From contig CAJJKY010000002.1 of NCBI GenBank assembly GCA_905188195.1, forward strand, positions 124,001 to 188,000: a stretch of 64,000 bases of DNA, read 5' to 3'. This document shows, piece after piece, positions 45,321 to 53,753 of the stretch (positions are counted from its first letter, which is position 1; each line of letters opens with the position of its first letter). A program made the position numbers and the translations under genes. The notes below the pieces were generated by a model. It ran no database searches, had not been told where the DNA came from, and saw nothing but the letters and a program-made list of their open reading frames with translations. This DNA is from Streptococcus parasanguinis. GTDB taxonomy: Bacteria > Bacillota > Bacilli > Lactobacillales > Streptococcaceae.

Positions 45321-45981
45321 TCGTCGTTATCCTGTGACCAGTCTCTTGTTGCTCGTCACAACGGCAGTCTTTCTTTCCATGTTTATCCGATTTGGAGGCG
45401 ACTACCAAACAGGTGCTGCTATTTACTATAGTGGTGGGATTATTGGAGAGGTTGTGAAAGTCGATCCTAGCCAGTTATGGCGAATCGTGACAGCTACCTT
45501 TGTTCACATCGGCCTAGAACATTTTGTGCTCAATATGATCACCCTCTATTACTTGGGACGTTTGGCAGAGGATCTCTTTGGATCTAAGGCTTTCTTAGCT
45601 CTCTATCTCTTATCAGGCATGATGGGTAATGTCTTTGTTGCTATTTTTACGCCGGATGTGATTGCAGCAGGAGCTTCTACAGCCCTCTTTGGACTGTTTG
45701 GGACCATTGGTGCTCTGCGCTTTATTGTTCAAAGTCCCTATATTCGCCACTTGAGTCAGTCCTATACCAGCTTGATTGTTGTCAATTTGATCTTTAGCTT
45801 CATGCCAAGAATCAGTATGGCGGGGCACATCGGTGGCTTAGTAGCTGGGGTGATGTTGGCTTATGTCTTTCCAGTAAGAGGGGAAGCTCGCTTTATGAAC
45901 CGAACCTATCAGATGAGTGCAGCCCTATCTTATCTCTTACTTTTGCTTTATTTCTTAGGTAAAATCTTGAATCTATTTTAA
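45304..45981 (+). CDS. rhomboid family intramembrane serine protease
   Basis: 225-residue membrane protease with six or seven hydrophobic segments. Catalytic dyad: Ser125 in GASTALFG and His175 in AGHIGG. The HIGLEHFVLNM motif that lines the active site is also present. It cleaves membrane-spanning segments; in this strain natural substrates could include the many single-TM proteins encoded nearby (inference only). The start overlaps the 5-FCL gene. A repeat copy begins 2 bp after the stop. Confidence 0.92.
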   Translation: MKLLFDRRYPVTSLLLLVTTAVFLSMFIRFGGDYQTGAAIYYSGGIIGEVVKVDPSQLWRIVTATFVHIGLEHFVLNMITLYYLGRLAEDLFGSKAFLALYLLSGMMGNVFVAIFTPDVIAAGASTALFGLFGTIGALRFIVQSPYIRHLSQSYTSLIVVNLIFSFMPRISMAGHIGGLVAGVMLAYVFPVRGEARFMNRTYQMSAALSYLLLLLYFLGKILNLF

Positions 45982-45982
45982 G

Positions 45983-46167
45983 AAGAGGCTAGGACAAAAG
46001 TCCTAGCCTCTTAATTGTTTTTGGATTGTCGAGCAAGACGCAGCGGTTGAGTGGGCTCTACTACGCTGATTTCATCAGCTTTTACAGCCCTACTCAACTG
46101 TGCGGAGGTGGGACGACGAAATCGAATTCTAACGAATTACCGATTTCTGTCCCACTCTCTTTTTTTC
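45983..46167 (-). repeat. ~180-bp structured intergenic repeat, copy 4 (reverse orientation)
   Basis: Reverse-orientation copy directly behind the rhomboid stop. The first hairpin AGAGGCTAGGACAAAAGTCCTAGCCTCT is perfectly self-complementary here. The far end is GTGGGAC...GTCCCACTCTC with a T-run. Its sequence is closest to copy 1. Confidence 0.9.
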
Positions 46168-46326
46168 CTAAAAAATGTAGTGCAATCGTAAACTAACAGA
46201 AAATTGTTTGAAATACAAAGAATTGTATATATTTATCATAATATATTTACAGGAGTCACGTGAACCCTCTATTGCTAGGTCCATAGAGAAGAAGATCATG
46301 GGTAAAAAGGTATAAAAACGCAAAGT
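46168..46326. other. gene-free stretch before the dipeptidase promoter
   Basis: Strongly AT-rich, no convincing ORF. A short GTG-started reading frame (46259, seven codons) behind AGGAG is visible but unsupported. Confidence 0.35.
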
Positions 46327-46364
46327 AGAAAGCGCTTGCAAAAGAGTTGGGAAAGGTGTAAACT
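46327..46364 (+). promoter_or_regulatory. dipeptidase promoter with cre-like site
   Basis: TTGCAA (46336-46341), 17 bp, TAAACT (46359-46364). AGAAAGCGCTTGCA (46327-46340) differs from the cre consensus only at base 1 and overlaps the -35, so CcpA could control it. Confidence 0.55.
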
Positions 46365-46430
46365 GGAGATATAAAAATCAAAAATAGTGCTATTTTGTCA
46401 AAAGTAGTGCAAAAACAAAGGAGATTTGCC

Positions 46431-48377
46431 ATGAAAAAATGGTTGTTAAGACTCTCATTGGTAGTGATGACGCTTTTGCTCCTACCAATCCAAGCTGTTC
46501 AAGCCTGTTGCGGTTTTATCATTGGTCGCCAGTTGACCAAGGATGGGACCACTCTCTTTGGTCGGACAGAGGATTACCCTTATTATCCAAATGGAGGAAA
46601 GCACAACAAAAACTTTGTTGTTGTTAATGCCAAGAATTATAAGGAAGGGGACCAACTGGAAGACGAATCCAATGGATTTACCTATCCTCATGCTGCCAGC
46701 GAAATGAAATACACAGCGACCTATGACTCTGCTCGTGGAGATGGTAGTAACGGTGCGTTCGGGGAACATGGATTCAACGAAGCCGGCGTCTCTATGACCT
46801 CAACTGTTACAGCTATTCCAAACAAAAAAGTCTTGAAGACAGACCCATTGACAGAAAACGGTCTCCCAGAAGCTGCTATGTTGGATGTGATTTTACCTCG
46901 TGCAAAATCTGCTCGCGAAGGAATCGAACTACTTGCGAAAGTCATTGAAGAAAAAGGTTCAGCTGAGGGGAATACAGTTGTTATTGCGGACCAGAAAGAA
47001 ACGTGGTATATGGAAATTCTATCTGGACACCAATATGTGGCTGTTAAAGTTCCAGAAGATAAATACGCCGTCTTTGCAAATACCTACTACCTTGGTCATG
47101 TGGATTTGAATGACAAGGAAAATGTGATCGCTTCGAAAGATGTTGAAAAAGTAGCCAAAGAATCTGGTAACTACAAGACAGACAAAGATGGTAACTTCCA
47201 TATCGCTAAATCTTATGGACCAGAAAAATATGCTGAAGGAGACCGTTCACGTACCTACGCAGGAATCACCCTTTTGGATCCAAATTCAAAAGTGACTTAT
47301 GAAGATGATGAATATGAACTCTTCCGCTCACCAACCGATCCAAATAAGAAATTTACTTTAGAAGATGCCTTTGCTATGCAACGGAATCGCTTTGAACACT
47401 TAAATGGTCGCTTCGTACCGGACGATCAAATTGGAGTGAAGAAACAAGGTGATAATGGTAGCAATGATGCTGTTCGTAAAGACCAATACAAGTATGCTTT
47501 AGGAAATGAAAACGTTATTGATGCCCATGTCTACCAAATCAATCCAAAACTTCCAAAATCATTTGGTGGTACTTTATGGCTTGGTATGGGACCATCTCGG
47601 AACACACCTTATGTTCCATTCTATGGTAATCTAAAAGATACTTACGAAGCCTTCAAACCTCAAACAGCAACTTATGATCCAAATTCATGGTATTGGACAG
47701 TATGGCACATTGACAACATGGCGATCAATAACCAAGATGTCTTTGGAAAAACAGTTCAAGATCACTGGAAAGCTCTGGAAAAACAATTTATTGTTGATCA
47801 AGAGAAGAAAGATATTGAATATTATGCGTTGAAAGATCAACCTGAAGCTGCAAAAGCTGCTGAAGATAAGGTGACAAAAGATGCCCTTGAATTGTCTGAT
47901 CGTCTCTTCCAACACTTCAAAGATTATGAAAAATTAATGGAAAAACAATTAGAGGCAGCTGGACGTAAGTCTGATCCTTATCGTGCTTCGAAACCAGATG
48001 ATTATAAGGATCCTGAAGATTCTAAGAAACCAGATACACCAAAGGTTCCAGAAAAACCTCAAGTTGACGGAAATATTACAAAAATTGAAATTCCTGCCTC
48101 ATATTATAGAGCAACTCCTTCCAATAAAGATATCCCAGCAAATGCAGAAGGAAATCCAAATAATCGTTTTGGCTATGCAGCAACAAAAGCAATGCCTACA
48201 TATGGATCTGAAAAAGCAGAAACGGTTGTAAAACCAGAAGCGAAAGTTCAATCTACATCAGAGGCTACTGTAGCAGAAAATGTGAACAACAACAATAATC
48301 GCTTCGGTTCTAATTTCAATCCAGGCGAAATTGAAACTTTCCCAAATACCAATTATTCTTACAATGTTCATCCTTAA
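46431..48377 (+). CDS. secreted C69-family dipeptidase
   Basis: 648 residues. Signal peptide ends ...QAVQA, so cleavage would expose Cys26 or Cys27 (CCGFIIGR) as the N-terminal nucleophile required by C69 Ntn-hydrolases. The catalytic domain (about 27-480) carries GRTEDYPYYPNGGK and GFNEAGVSMTSTVT. A helical region and a low-complexity Lys/Pro segment follow. The C-terminal 100 residues hold two NNRFG motifs but no LPXTG or lipobox, so it may be released. ATG 46431 has AAAGGAG; the in-frame ATG at 46395 lacks it. Peptide scavenging is the likely role; substrate preference is unknown. Confidence 0.9.
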   Translation: MKKWLLRLSLVVMTLLLLPIQAVQACCGFIIGRQLTKDGTTLFGRTEDYPYYPNGGKHNKNFVVVNAKNYKEGDQLEDESNGFTYPHAASEMKYTATYDSARGDGSNGAFGEHGFNEAGVSMTSTVTAIPNKKVLKTDPLTENGLPEAAMLDVILPRAKSAREGIELLAKVIEEKGSAEGNTVVIADQKETWYMEILSGHQYVAVKVPEDKYAVFANTYYLGHVDLNDKENVIASKDVEKVAKESGNYKTDKDGNFHIAKSYGPEKYAEGDRSRTYAGITLLDPNSKVTYEDDEYELFRSPTDPNKKFTLEDAFAMQRNRFEHLNGRFVPDDQIGVKKQGDNGSNDAVRKDQYKYALGNENVIDAHVYQINPKLPKSFGGTLWLGMGPSRNTPYVPFYGNLKDTYEAFKPQTATYDPNSWYWTVWHIDNMAINNQDVFGKTVQDHWKALEKQFIVDQEKKDIEYYALKDQPEAAKAAEDKVTKDALELSDRLFQHFKDYEKLMEKQLEAAGRKSDPYRASKPDDYKDPEDSKKPDTPKVPEKPQVDGNITKIEIPASYYRATPSNKDIPANAEGNPNNRFGYAATKAMPTYGSEKAETVVKPEAKVQSTSEATVAENVNNNNNRFGSNFNPGEIETFPNTNYSYNVHP

Positions 48378-48422
48378 ACAATAAGATTTAAAAAGTGAAT
48401 TGGATCAAATCCAATGAAACAA

Positions 48423-48455
48423 AAGAGGCCGGATTTTTATCCAGCCTCTTTTTTA
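48423..48455 (+). terminator. dipeptidase terminator
   Basis: AGAGGCCGGA pairs with TCCAGCCTCT (one mismatch), followed by TTTTTT. Confidence 0.88.
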
Positions 48456-48462
48456 CGAAAAA

Positions 48463-48517
48463 AAGATTGACCATTGTAAGGTAGCAAAGCCCTTACATTA
48501 TATGGCCAGTCTTTTTG
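48463..48517 (-). terminator. galU terminator
   Basis: Long imperfect hairpin: GTAAGG with CCTTAC and ATTGACCAT with ATGGCCAGT. On the minus strand it is followed by a T-run (TTTTTTTCG). Confidence 0.75.
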
Positions 48518-48539
48518 TATTCTTTTGATTTGTGAATAA

Positions 48540-49448
48540 TTAGTCTGTAGTTTGTTCAGATTCTTCTAATTGTTTTCCAAGATCAATGATATACTGTTTG
48601 AGGTCCTCTTTAACCTGTGGATGCTTCAAAGCATAATCAATCGATGTTTTCATAAAACCAAACTTGTCACCTACATCGTAGCGTTGGCCTTTAAATTCAC
48701 GGGCAAAGACTCGTTGGGTCTTATTGAGGGTGTCGATCGCATCTGTCAATTGAATTTCATTGCCAGCACCTGGTTCTTGATTTGCAAGAATATCAAAGAT
48801 TTCAGGAGTCAAGAGGTAGCGTCCGATAATAGCAAGATCACTTGGAGCATCCTCTGGGTTTGGTTTTTCGACAAAAGTTTCAACGCTATAAAGACCGTTA
48901 ATACCTTCTCCTTGAGGTGCAATCACACCGTAAGAAGAAACCTCTTCATGAGGGACTTCCATCACAGCGATGGTTGACGCATGGGTTTCATCGTAGTCGT
49001 TCATCAACTGTTTGGTCAATGGCAAGGCATCATCATTAGTGATGTCCATCAGATCATCTCCCAACATAACGACAAAAGGCTCATTTCCAACAAAGGCCTT
49101 TGCCTGAAGAACAGCGTCCCCTAAACCTCGAGGGTGACTTTGGCGGATGAAATGAAGATTGATCGCTGTTGTATCATTGACCAACTTGAGTAAGTCAGTC
49201 TTGCCTTTTTGCTCGAGATTGTATTCCAATTCGAAGTTAGAATCGAAATGGTCTTCGATCGAACGTTTGGCCTTCCCTGTTACGACAAGGATTTCTTCAA
49301 TCCCAGATTTCAGAGCCTCTTCTACGATAAATTGGATCGTAGGTTTGTCAACGATTGGCAACATTTCCTTTGCCAAAGCTTTGGTAGCTGGGAGGAAGCG
49401 TGTCCCCAAACCAGCCGCAGGAATGACTGCTTTTCTAACTTTAGTCAT
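48540..49448 (-). CDS. galU: UTP-glucose-1-phosphate uridylyltransferase
   Basis: 302-residue enzyme making UDP-glucose for capsule, glycolipid and lipoteichoic acid anchors. It has the N-terminal nucleotide-binding motif AAGLGTRFLPATKALAKEMLPIVDKP, the VEKP motif, and FKGQRYDVGDKFGF near the C-terminus. SD AAAGGAAA. Second gene of a minus-strand pair with gpsA (45-bp gap), the same arrangement as in pneumococcus. UDP-glucose would also be the donor for the polyprenyl-phosphate glycosyltransferase at 55.8 kb if that enzyme uses glucose. Confidence 0.96.
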   Translation of the reverse strand: MTKVRKAVIPAAGLGTRFLPATKALAKEMLPIVDKPTIQFIVEEALKSGIEEILVVTGKAKRSIEDHFDSNFELEYNLEQKGKTDLLKLVNDTTAINLHFIRQSHPRGLGDAVLQAKAFVGNEPFVVMLGDDLMDITNDDALPLTKQLMNDYDETHASTIAVMEVPHEEVSSYGVIAPQGEGINGLYSVETFVEKPNPEDAPSDLAIIGRYLLTPEIFDILANQEPGAGNEIQLTDAIDTLNKTQRVFAREFKGQRYDVGDKFGFMKTSIDYALKHPQVKEDLKQYIIDLGKQLEESEQTTD

Positions 49449-49493
49449 ATAGTTTCCTTTCTAAAAGGTAGGATTGATGTTAGGGTGGTTGAC

Positions 49494-50510
49494 TTATTTC
49501 CACTCATTTTCTTCTTTAAATTCATTGCTCATCATGTGGTGGATGGCTTCGCGGATATCTTTCCCTTCATAAATGACTTGGTAAATGGCTTGTGTAATCG
49601 GCATGTAGACATCTAGTTCTTGGGCCAGCTCGTGGGCGACTTTGGTCGTAGAGATCCCTTCAATGATCATACCCATGTTGGCTTCGATATCTTCCAATTT
49701 TTCGCCACGTCCGAGAGCATCCCCAGCTCGCCAGTTGCGAGAATGAACAGAAGTTCCGGTAACGATCAAGTCACCGACCCCAGACAAACCGCTATAGGTC
49801 AATGGGCTAGCTCCGAGTTTAACGCCAAGGCGCGTGATTTCAGCGAGACCGCGCGTGATGATGGCTGCTTTGGCATTGTCCCCATAACCAAGACCGTGCA
49901 GGGCTCCAGCTCCGACCGCGATGATATTTTTCAAGGCTCCAGCAGTTTCCACTCCGATAACATCTGTATTGGTATAGAGGCGGAAGTAGTGATTGCTAAA
50001 GAGTTCTTGAACATAGCGTGCAGCTTCTAAATCTTTTGAGGCTGCTGTAATGAGGGTGATATCCCGTACGATAGTCTCCTCTGCATGACTCGGTCCAGAA
50101 ACGACCACTACTTCACTGCGAAGAGAAGCAGGGATTTCTTCTTCAAGGATTTGAGAAATCCGATCGTGTGTACCAGGTTCTAGCCCTTTAGAAGCGTGCA
50201 TGACTGTGACAGGGTGATCCAGTGTTTCAGCGACTTGTTTAGCGACCAAGCGGGTCACCTTTGTAGGAACGACAAAAAGGATGGCATCCACACCGTCTAA
50301 AGCAGCTTTCAGATCAGTCGTAGCGGTAATTTGATCGCTAATAACGATATCTTTGAAATAGCGTTGATTGGTATGAGTGGTATTAATTTCATCGATTTGT
50401 TCTTGGATATTTCCCCAGAGACGGACTTCATGGCCGTTATCATTGAGGACTTGTGAAAGGGCTGTTCCCCATGAACCAGGACCCAATACTGCAACGGTTT
50501 GTTTTTCCAT
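49494..50510 (-). CDS. gpsA: glycerol-3-phosphate dehydrogenase [NAD(P)+]
   Basis: 338-residue enzyme reducing dihydroxyacetone-P to sn-glycerol-3-P for phospholipid and teichoic acid synthesis. It has the N-terminal Rossmann motif VLGPGSWGTAL, the catalytic Lys region GALKNIIAVGAG and LSGVGDLIVT. The start at 50510 is preferred because GGAAGA lies 5 nt upstream; the in-frame ATG at 50522 would have no SD. Transcribed together with galU. Confidence 0.95.
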   Translation of the reverse strand: MEKQTVAVLGPGSWGTALSQVLNDNGHEVRLWGNIQEQIDEINTTHTNQRYFKDIVISDQITATTDLKAALDGVDAILFVVPTKVTRLVAKQVAETLDHPVTVMHASKGLEPGTHDRISQILEEEIPASLRSEVVVVSGPSHAEETIVRDITLITAASKDLEAARYVQELFSNHYFRLYTNTDVIGVETAGALKNIIAVGAGALHGLGYGDNAKAAIITRGLAEITRLGVKLGASPLTYSGLSGVGDLIVTGTSVHSRNWRAGDALGRGEKLEDIEANMGMIIEGISTTKVAHELAQELDVYMPITQAIYQVIYEGKDIREAIHHMMSNEFKEENEWK

Positions 50511-50783
50511 TGTATCTTCCATTTCTATGTCTATTTTTTCAACAAGGCTAGGAATCTAGCGCTTGCACCTTCGAAACGGCCTAATGTGTGCCTTGAAGGA
50601 CGATTCTATTTTCCTCTCTATTTTAACATAATATAGGTAAAAAAACTTGTATGATCATCAATTGTTTTGTGAGGAAGGTGAGGGTGATAAATAAAATCTA
50701 TCACGGTTTTAAAAAATACATATTAGACACTATCACTAATGGGTGGTAAGATAAGTAGTAGTTAAAATGAAGGAGGAATGAAT

Positions 50784-51473
50784 ATGTGCAGAACAATTGT
50801 TGGAGTATCCGCTAATCTCTGTCCGGTGGACCCGGAAGGGAAAAACCTTCATTCCTCCGTGTCTAGTCAATTTGCGGAAGGGATCCGTCAAGCAGGTGGA
50901 CTTCCAATGGTCATCCCGATGGGAGACCCTTCCTTGGTTAAGGACTATGTTGAAACGATTGACAAATTGATCCTAAGTGGAGGCCAAAATGTCGATCCTA
51001 GTCTCTATGGCGAAGAAAAAACCATCGAAAGCGATGATTACAATATCGAACGGGATCAATTTGAGCTTGCCCTACTGAAGGAAGCAGTTCGCCAAAACAA
51101 ACCGGTTCTAGGAATCTGCCGTGGGGTTCAGTTGATCAATGTAGCTTTTGGAGGGACACTTAACCAAGAGATTGAAGGGCATTGGCAAGGTCTTCCATTT
51201 GGGACTTCCCATTCTATCGAGACTAAAAAAGGTAGTGTGGTAGAGCAACTCTTTGGTCAGGCTAGTCAAATCAATTCCGTTCACCGTCAAAGTATCAAGG
51301 ATCTTGCACCAAATTTCCGTGCAACCGCCTTTGATCCGCGTGATCACACCATCGAAGCGATTGAAGCAGTAGACGGCCATCGGATTATGGGCTTGCAGTG
51401 GCATCCAGAATACTTGGTCAATGAAGAAAAAGGGAATTTAGAACTCTTCCGTTATTTATTACAGGAATTATAA
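50784..51473 (+). CDS. class I glutamine amidotransferase-like hydrolase (PuuD-type)
   Basis: 229-residue stand-alone amidotransferase-fold protein of the gamma-glutamyl-GABA hydrolase family. The nucleophile elbow is LGICRGVQ with the active Cys, and the catalytic His/Glu are in GLQWHPEY. There is no fused synthetase. The ATG at 50784 lies 7 nt after AGGAGG, whereas the one at 50778 is only 1 nt away, so 50784 is used. Monocistronic, divergent from gpsA, with its own terminator. Substrate is not certain from sequence. Confidence 0.88.
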   Translation: MCRTIVGVSANLCPVDPEGKNLHSSVSSQFAEGIRQAGGLPMVIPMGDPSLVKDYVETIDKLILSGGQNVDPSLYGEEKTIESDDYNIERDQFELALLKEAVRQNKPVLGICRGVQLINVAFGGTLNQEIEGHWQGLPFGTSHSIETKKGSVVEQLFGQASQINSVHRQSIKDLAPNFRATAFDPRDHTIEAIEAVDGHRIMGLQWHPEYLVNEEKGNLELFRYLLQEL

Positions 51474-51482
51474 GAAAAAGAG

Positions 51483-51510
51483 AGGTTGGTCTGGTACCAA
51501 CCTTTCTTTT
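51483..51510 (+). terminator. terminator of the amidotransferase gene
   Basis: AGGTTGGT pairs with ACCAACCT, followed by TTCTTTT. Confidence 0.85.
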
Positions 51511-51587
51511 AGTATGGTTATTACTATCTAGAAATAGTAAGGGTTTTGTGCTAGAATAGGAACTACAATTGGGAGGTATTAATAGAA

Positions 51588-53591
51588 ATGAAACTTGCTA
51601 AGACACTGAACCGTAACTATTTATGGTTGCTTCTAGGTTCTTATTTTGTGGCCATGATGGTCAATCTATTAAGTTTTTCAACAAAGCAATTATTTCTAGA
51701 ACTTGGTAAAGTTGGATGGACCCATACGGTCCTTGCTTTATTCATTAGTTATCCTATTCTTTGGTTTTTGACGGAGAGCAAGAAGTATATCTGCATACAA
51801 AAATTGAATCTATGGTTCGCGGCAGGTATCCTATTTATTTCTATTTTGAAAAGTCCGAGTCTCTTTATGTCATTGGGCCTAGTGTTGCTCTCACTGGTCT
51901 TGTTTCTATATTTTTATTTAGGAAAAGAAACAATCGCTTATATCTTCTTAGCGGTAGATGTCTTGTCTTTTCCGAAATTGTTGCTACAAACCAGTGCCAA
52001 TCTTCAAGATAAGGAACTGGGGATCTTTTCGTTTACGGTTTCTGAATCGAAGTTACCCACTTTGATCTGGCCAGTATTGGTATCCGTTGTCGTTGCCATT
52101 CTGATCGGTTTCGTTCTCTATAAGGTTTCTTTGGCTAAAGTCAATGAAACCTGGGTTCGAAGACTCACCGTGGTGACATTGATCAGTGGTATTTTCTACG
52201 TGCTCTATCTATCGGTTGTGGCCTATTATAAGATTAAAGCCAATGCGGTGTCTTCCTTTGATATTGGAATTTTTTCGCAGATGTTTGAGAGAATGAGACA
52301 TGATTTTTCACAAGTCACCACCCTTGAAAGAGATGGGGCCTTATCGCATTTCGGAGTCCATATTTCTCCAATTTATTATTTGATCTTGCCCTTCTATATG
52401 CTATTTCCTTATGTGGAAACGTTAGATATCGCTCAAACAGTGATTGTATTTTCTGCAGTTATCCCGCTTTGTTTGATTCTAAAGAAAATACAATTGCCAA
52501 AAGTCATGACGCCACTCGTGCTTGCCCTCTTTTTTGTGACTCCGGTCATGACAACGAGTGGTGGATTCCATTTGCATGAAAATTGTTTTTTGCCTCCATT
52601 GATACTTTGGTTGTTCTACAGCCTGATCTCTCAGTGGCGTGGCAGAACTCTTTTCATCACCTTATTGCTTCTCTTTGTGAAAGAGGATGCCTTTGTCTAC
52701 GTGCTGTCCTTAGGACTTTATTTTGCTTTTCAACATCGTTTTACCTTCGAGGCCAAGTTTAAAAAGTGGTTGTATCTCAGCCTGTTTGCCTTACCAATAC
52801 TTTATTTTGCATTTGCCATGTTCCTCTTAGCAAGATATGGCGAGGGAGCTATGGTTTCTCGATACAATAATCTATTATTGAGTGGCGAAAACGGCCTCCT
52901 GATGGTTGTGAAAAATGTAGTCCTAAATCCGCTTTATGTTTTGGGAAGTCTATTTACAGCGAAACGACTTGGTTACCTCTTTTTGGTCCTATTTCCTTTT
53001 AGCTTTTTACCACTGATTCAGCGACGTTGGTCTACCTATTTTCTGATGCTGCCTCTTTTTCTCATTAATTTATTGATGGATTGGCCTTACCAATATGATA
53101 TTGGTTTTCAGTATAGCTATGGTTCGGTCACGCTTCTATTTTTGATGGCTTTATTGTCTATCGATCAATTAAGCAAGAACCAGTTGGCATCAGATAATGT
53201 ATTGGTGGCTTTATTAGCTTCTTCCATCATTTTTTCAAGCGCCATTCTATATAGTTTCACGCATAATTGGAATTTTGAAATCCAATACTATCAAACACGC
53301 AAAGACTATTTTGATGGGCTCGAAAAGACCTTGCAGGCCATCCCTAAAGATAAAGCGGTCTTAGCAGCAGGTGGCTATACGCCGAGTCTTCGCAGCCATG
53401 AAAAATTGTATGATATTTTCTACCATAATGACAAAAAGCTTGATTCTAAGATTGACATAGTGGTAGTTCCAAGGGAAATGCAAGAGGAAAAAAATGGTTA
53501 TTCTGAAACAGCCACTCTAAATCTCTATAAAGAATCAGGATATAAAGAGAGCAACTTATCTACAAAAGATGTGCTGATTCTGGAAAAATAA
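51588..53591 (+). CDS. DUF2079 polytopic membrane protein
   Basis: 667 residues with roughly 12 or more hydrophobic segments, a DUF2079 core (DIGIFSQMFERMRH and HFGVHISPIYYLILPFY) and a short extracellular or soluble C-terminal tail (about 590-667). The layout resembles GT-C-fold glycosyltransferases, with a charged DIGIF motif after an early TM helix, but catalytic function is unproven. SD GGGAGG. It precedes two Thr-rich adhesins and the GT2/YfhO pair, so a role in surface glycosylation is an attractive inference. No overlap with neighbours. Confidence 0.75.
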   Translation: MKLAKTLNRNYLWLLLGSYFVAMMVNLLSFSTKQLFLELGKVGWTHTVLALFISYPILWFLTESKKYICIQKLNLWFAAGILFISILKSPSLFMSLGLVLLSLVLFLYFYLGKETIAYIFLAVDVLSFPKLLLQTSANLQDKELGIFSFTVSESKLPTLIWPVLVSVVVAILIGFVLYKVSLAKVNETWVRRLTVVTLISGIFYVLYLSVVAYYKIKANAVSSFDIGIFSQMFERMRHDFSQVTTLERDGALSHFGVHISPIYYLILPFYMLFPYVETLDIAQTVIVFSAVIPLCLILKKIQLPKVMTPLVLALFFVTPVMTTSGGFHLHENCFLPPLILWLFYSLISQWRGRTLFITLLLLFVKEDAFVYVLSLGLYFAFQHRFTFEAKFKKWLYLSLFALPILYFAFAMFLLARYGEGAMVSRYNNLLLSGENGLLMVVKNVVLNPLYVLGSLFTAKRLGYLFLVLFPFSFLPLIQRRWSTYFLMLPLFLINLLMDWPYQYDIGFQYSYGSVTLLFLMALLSIDQLSKNQLASDNVLVALLASSIIFSSAILYSFTHNWNFEIQYYQTRKDYFDGLEKTLQAIPKDKAVLAAGGYTPSLRSHEKLYDIFYHNDKKLDSKIDIVVVPREMQEEKNGYSETATLNLYKESGYKESNLSTKDVLILEK

Positions 53592-53680
53592 CTGTTTGAA
53601 AGAGGGAGGCTTATTTAGAAAAAATTCACAAGCCAAATAGCCCTTAAATATACAAAAGATGGATTTTTTGTTCAATAACC

Positions 53681-53709
53681 TTGACTTCTTCACTATGTTT
53701 TGCTATATT
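53681..53709 (+). promoter_or_regulatory. promoter of Thr-rich adhesin 1
   Basis: TTGACT (53681-53686), 17 bp, TATATT (53704-53709), 44 bp before the start codon. Confidence 0.7.
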
Positions 53710-53753
53710 ATATGCGTTGATTTATAAAAAATCAGGCTAAAAAGGGAGAAAAA

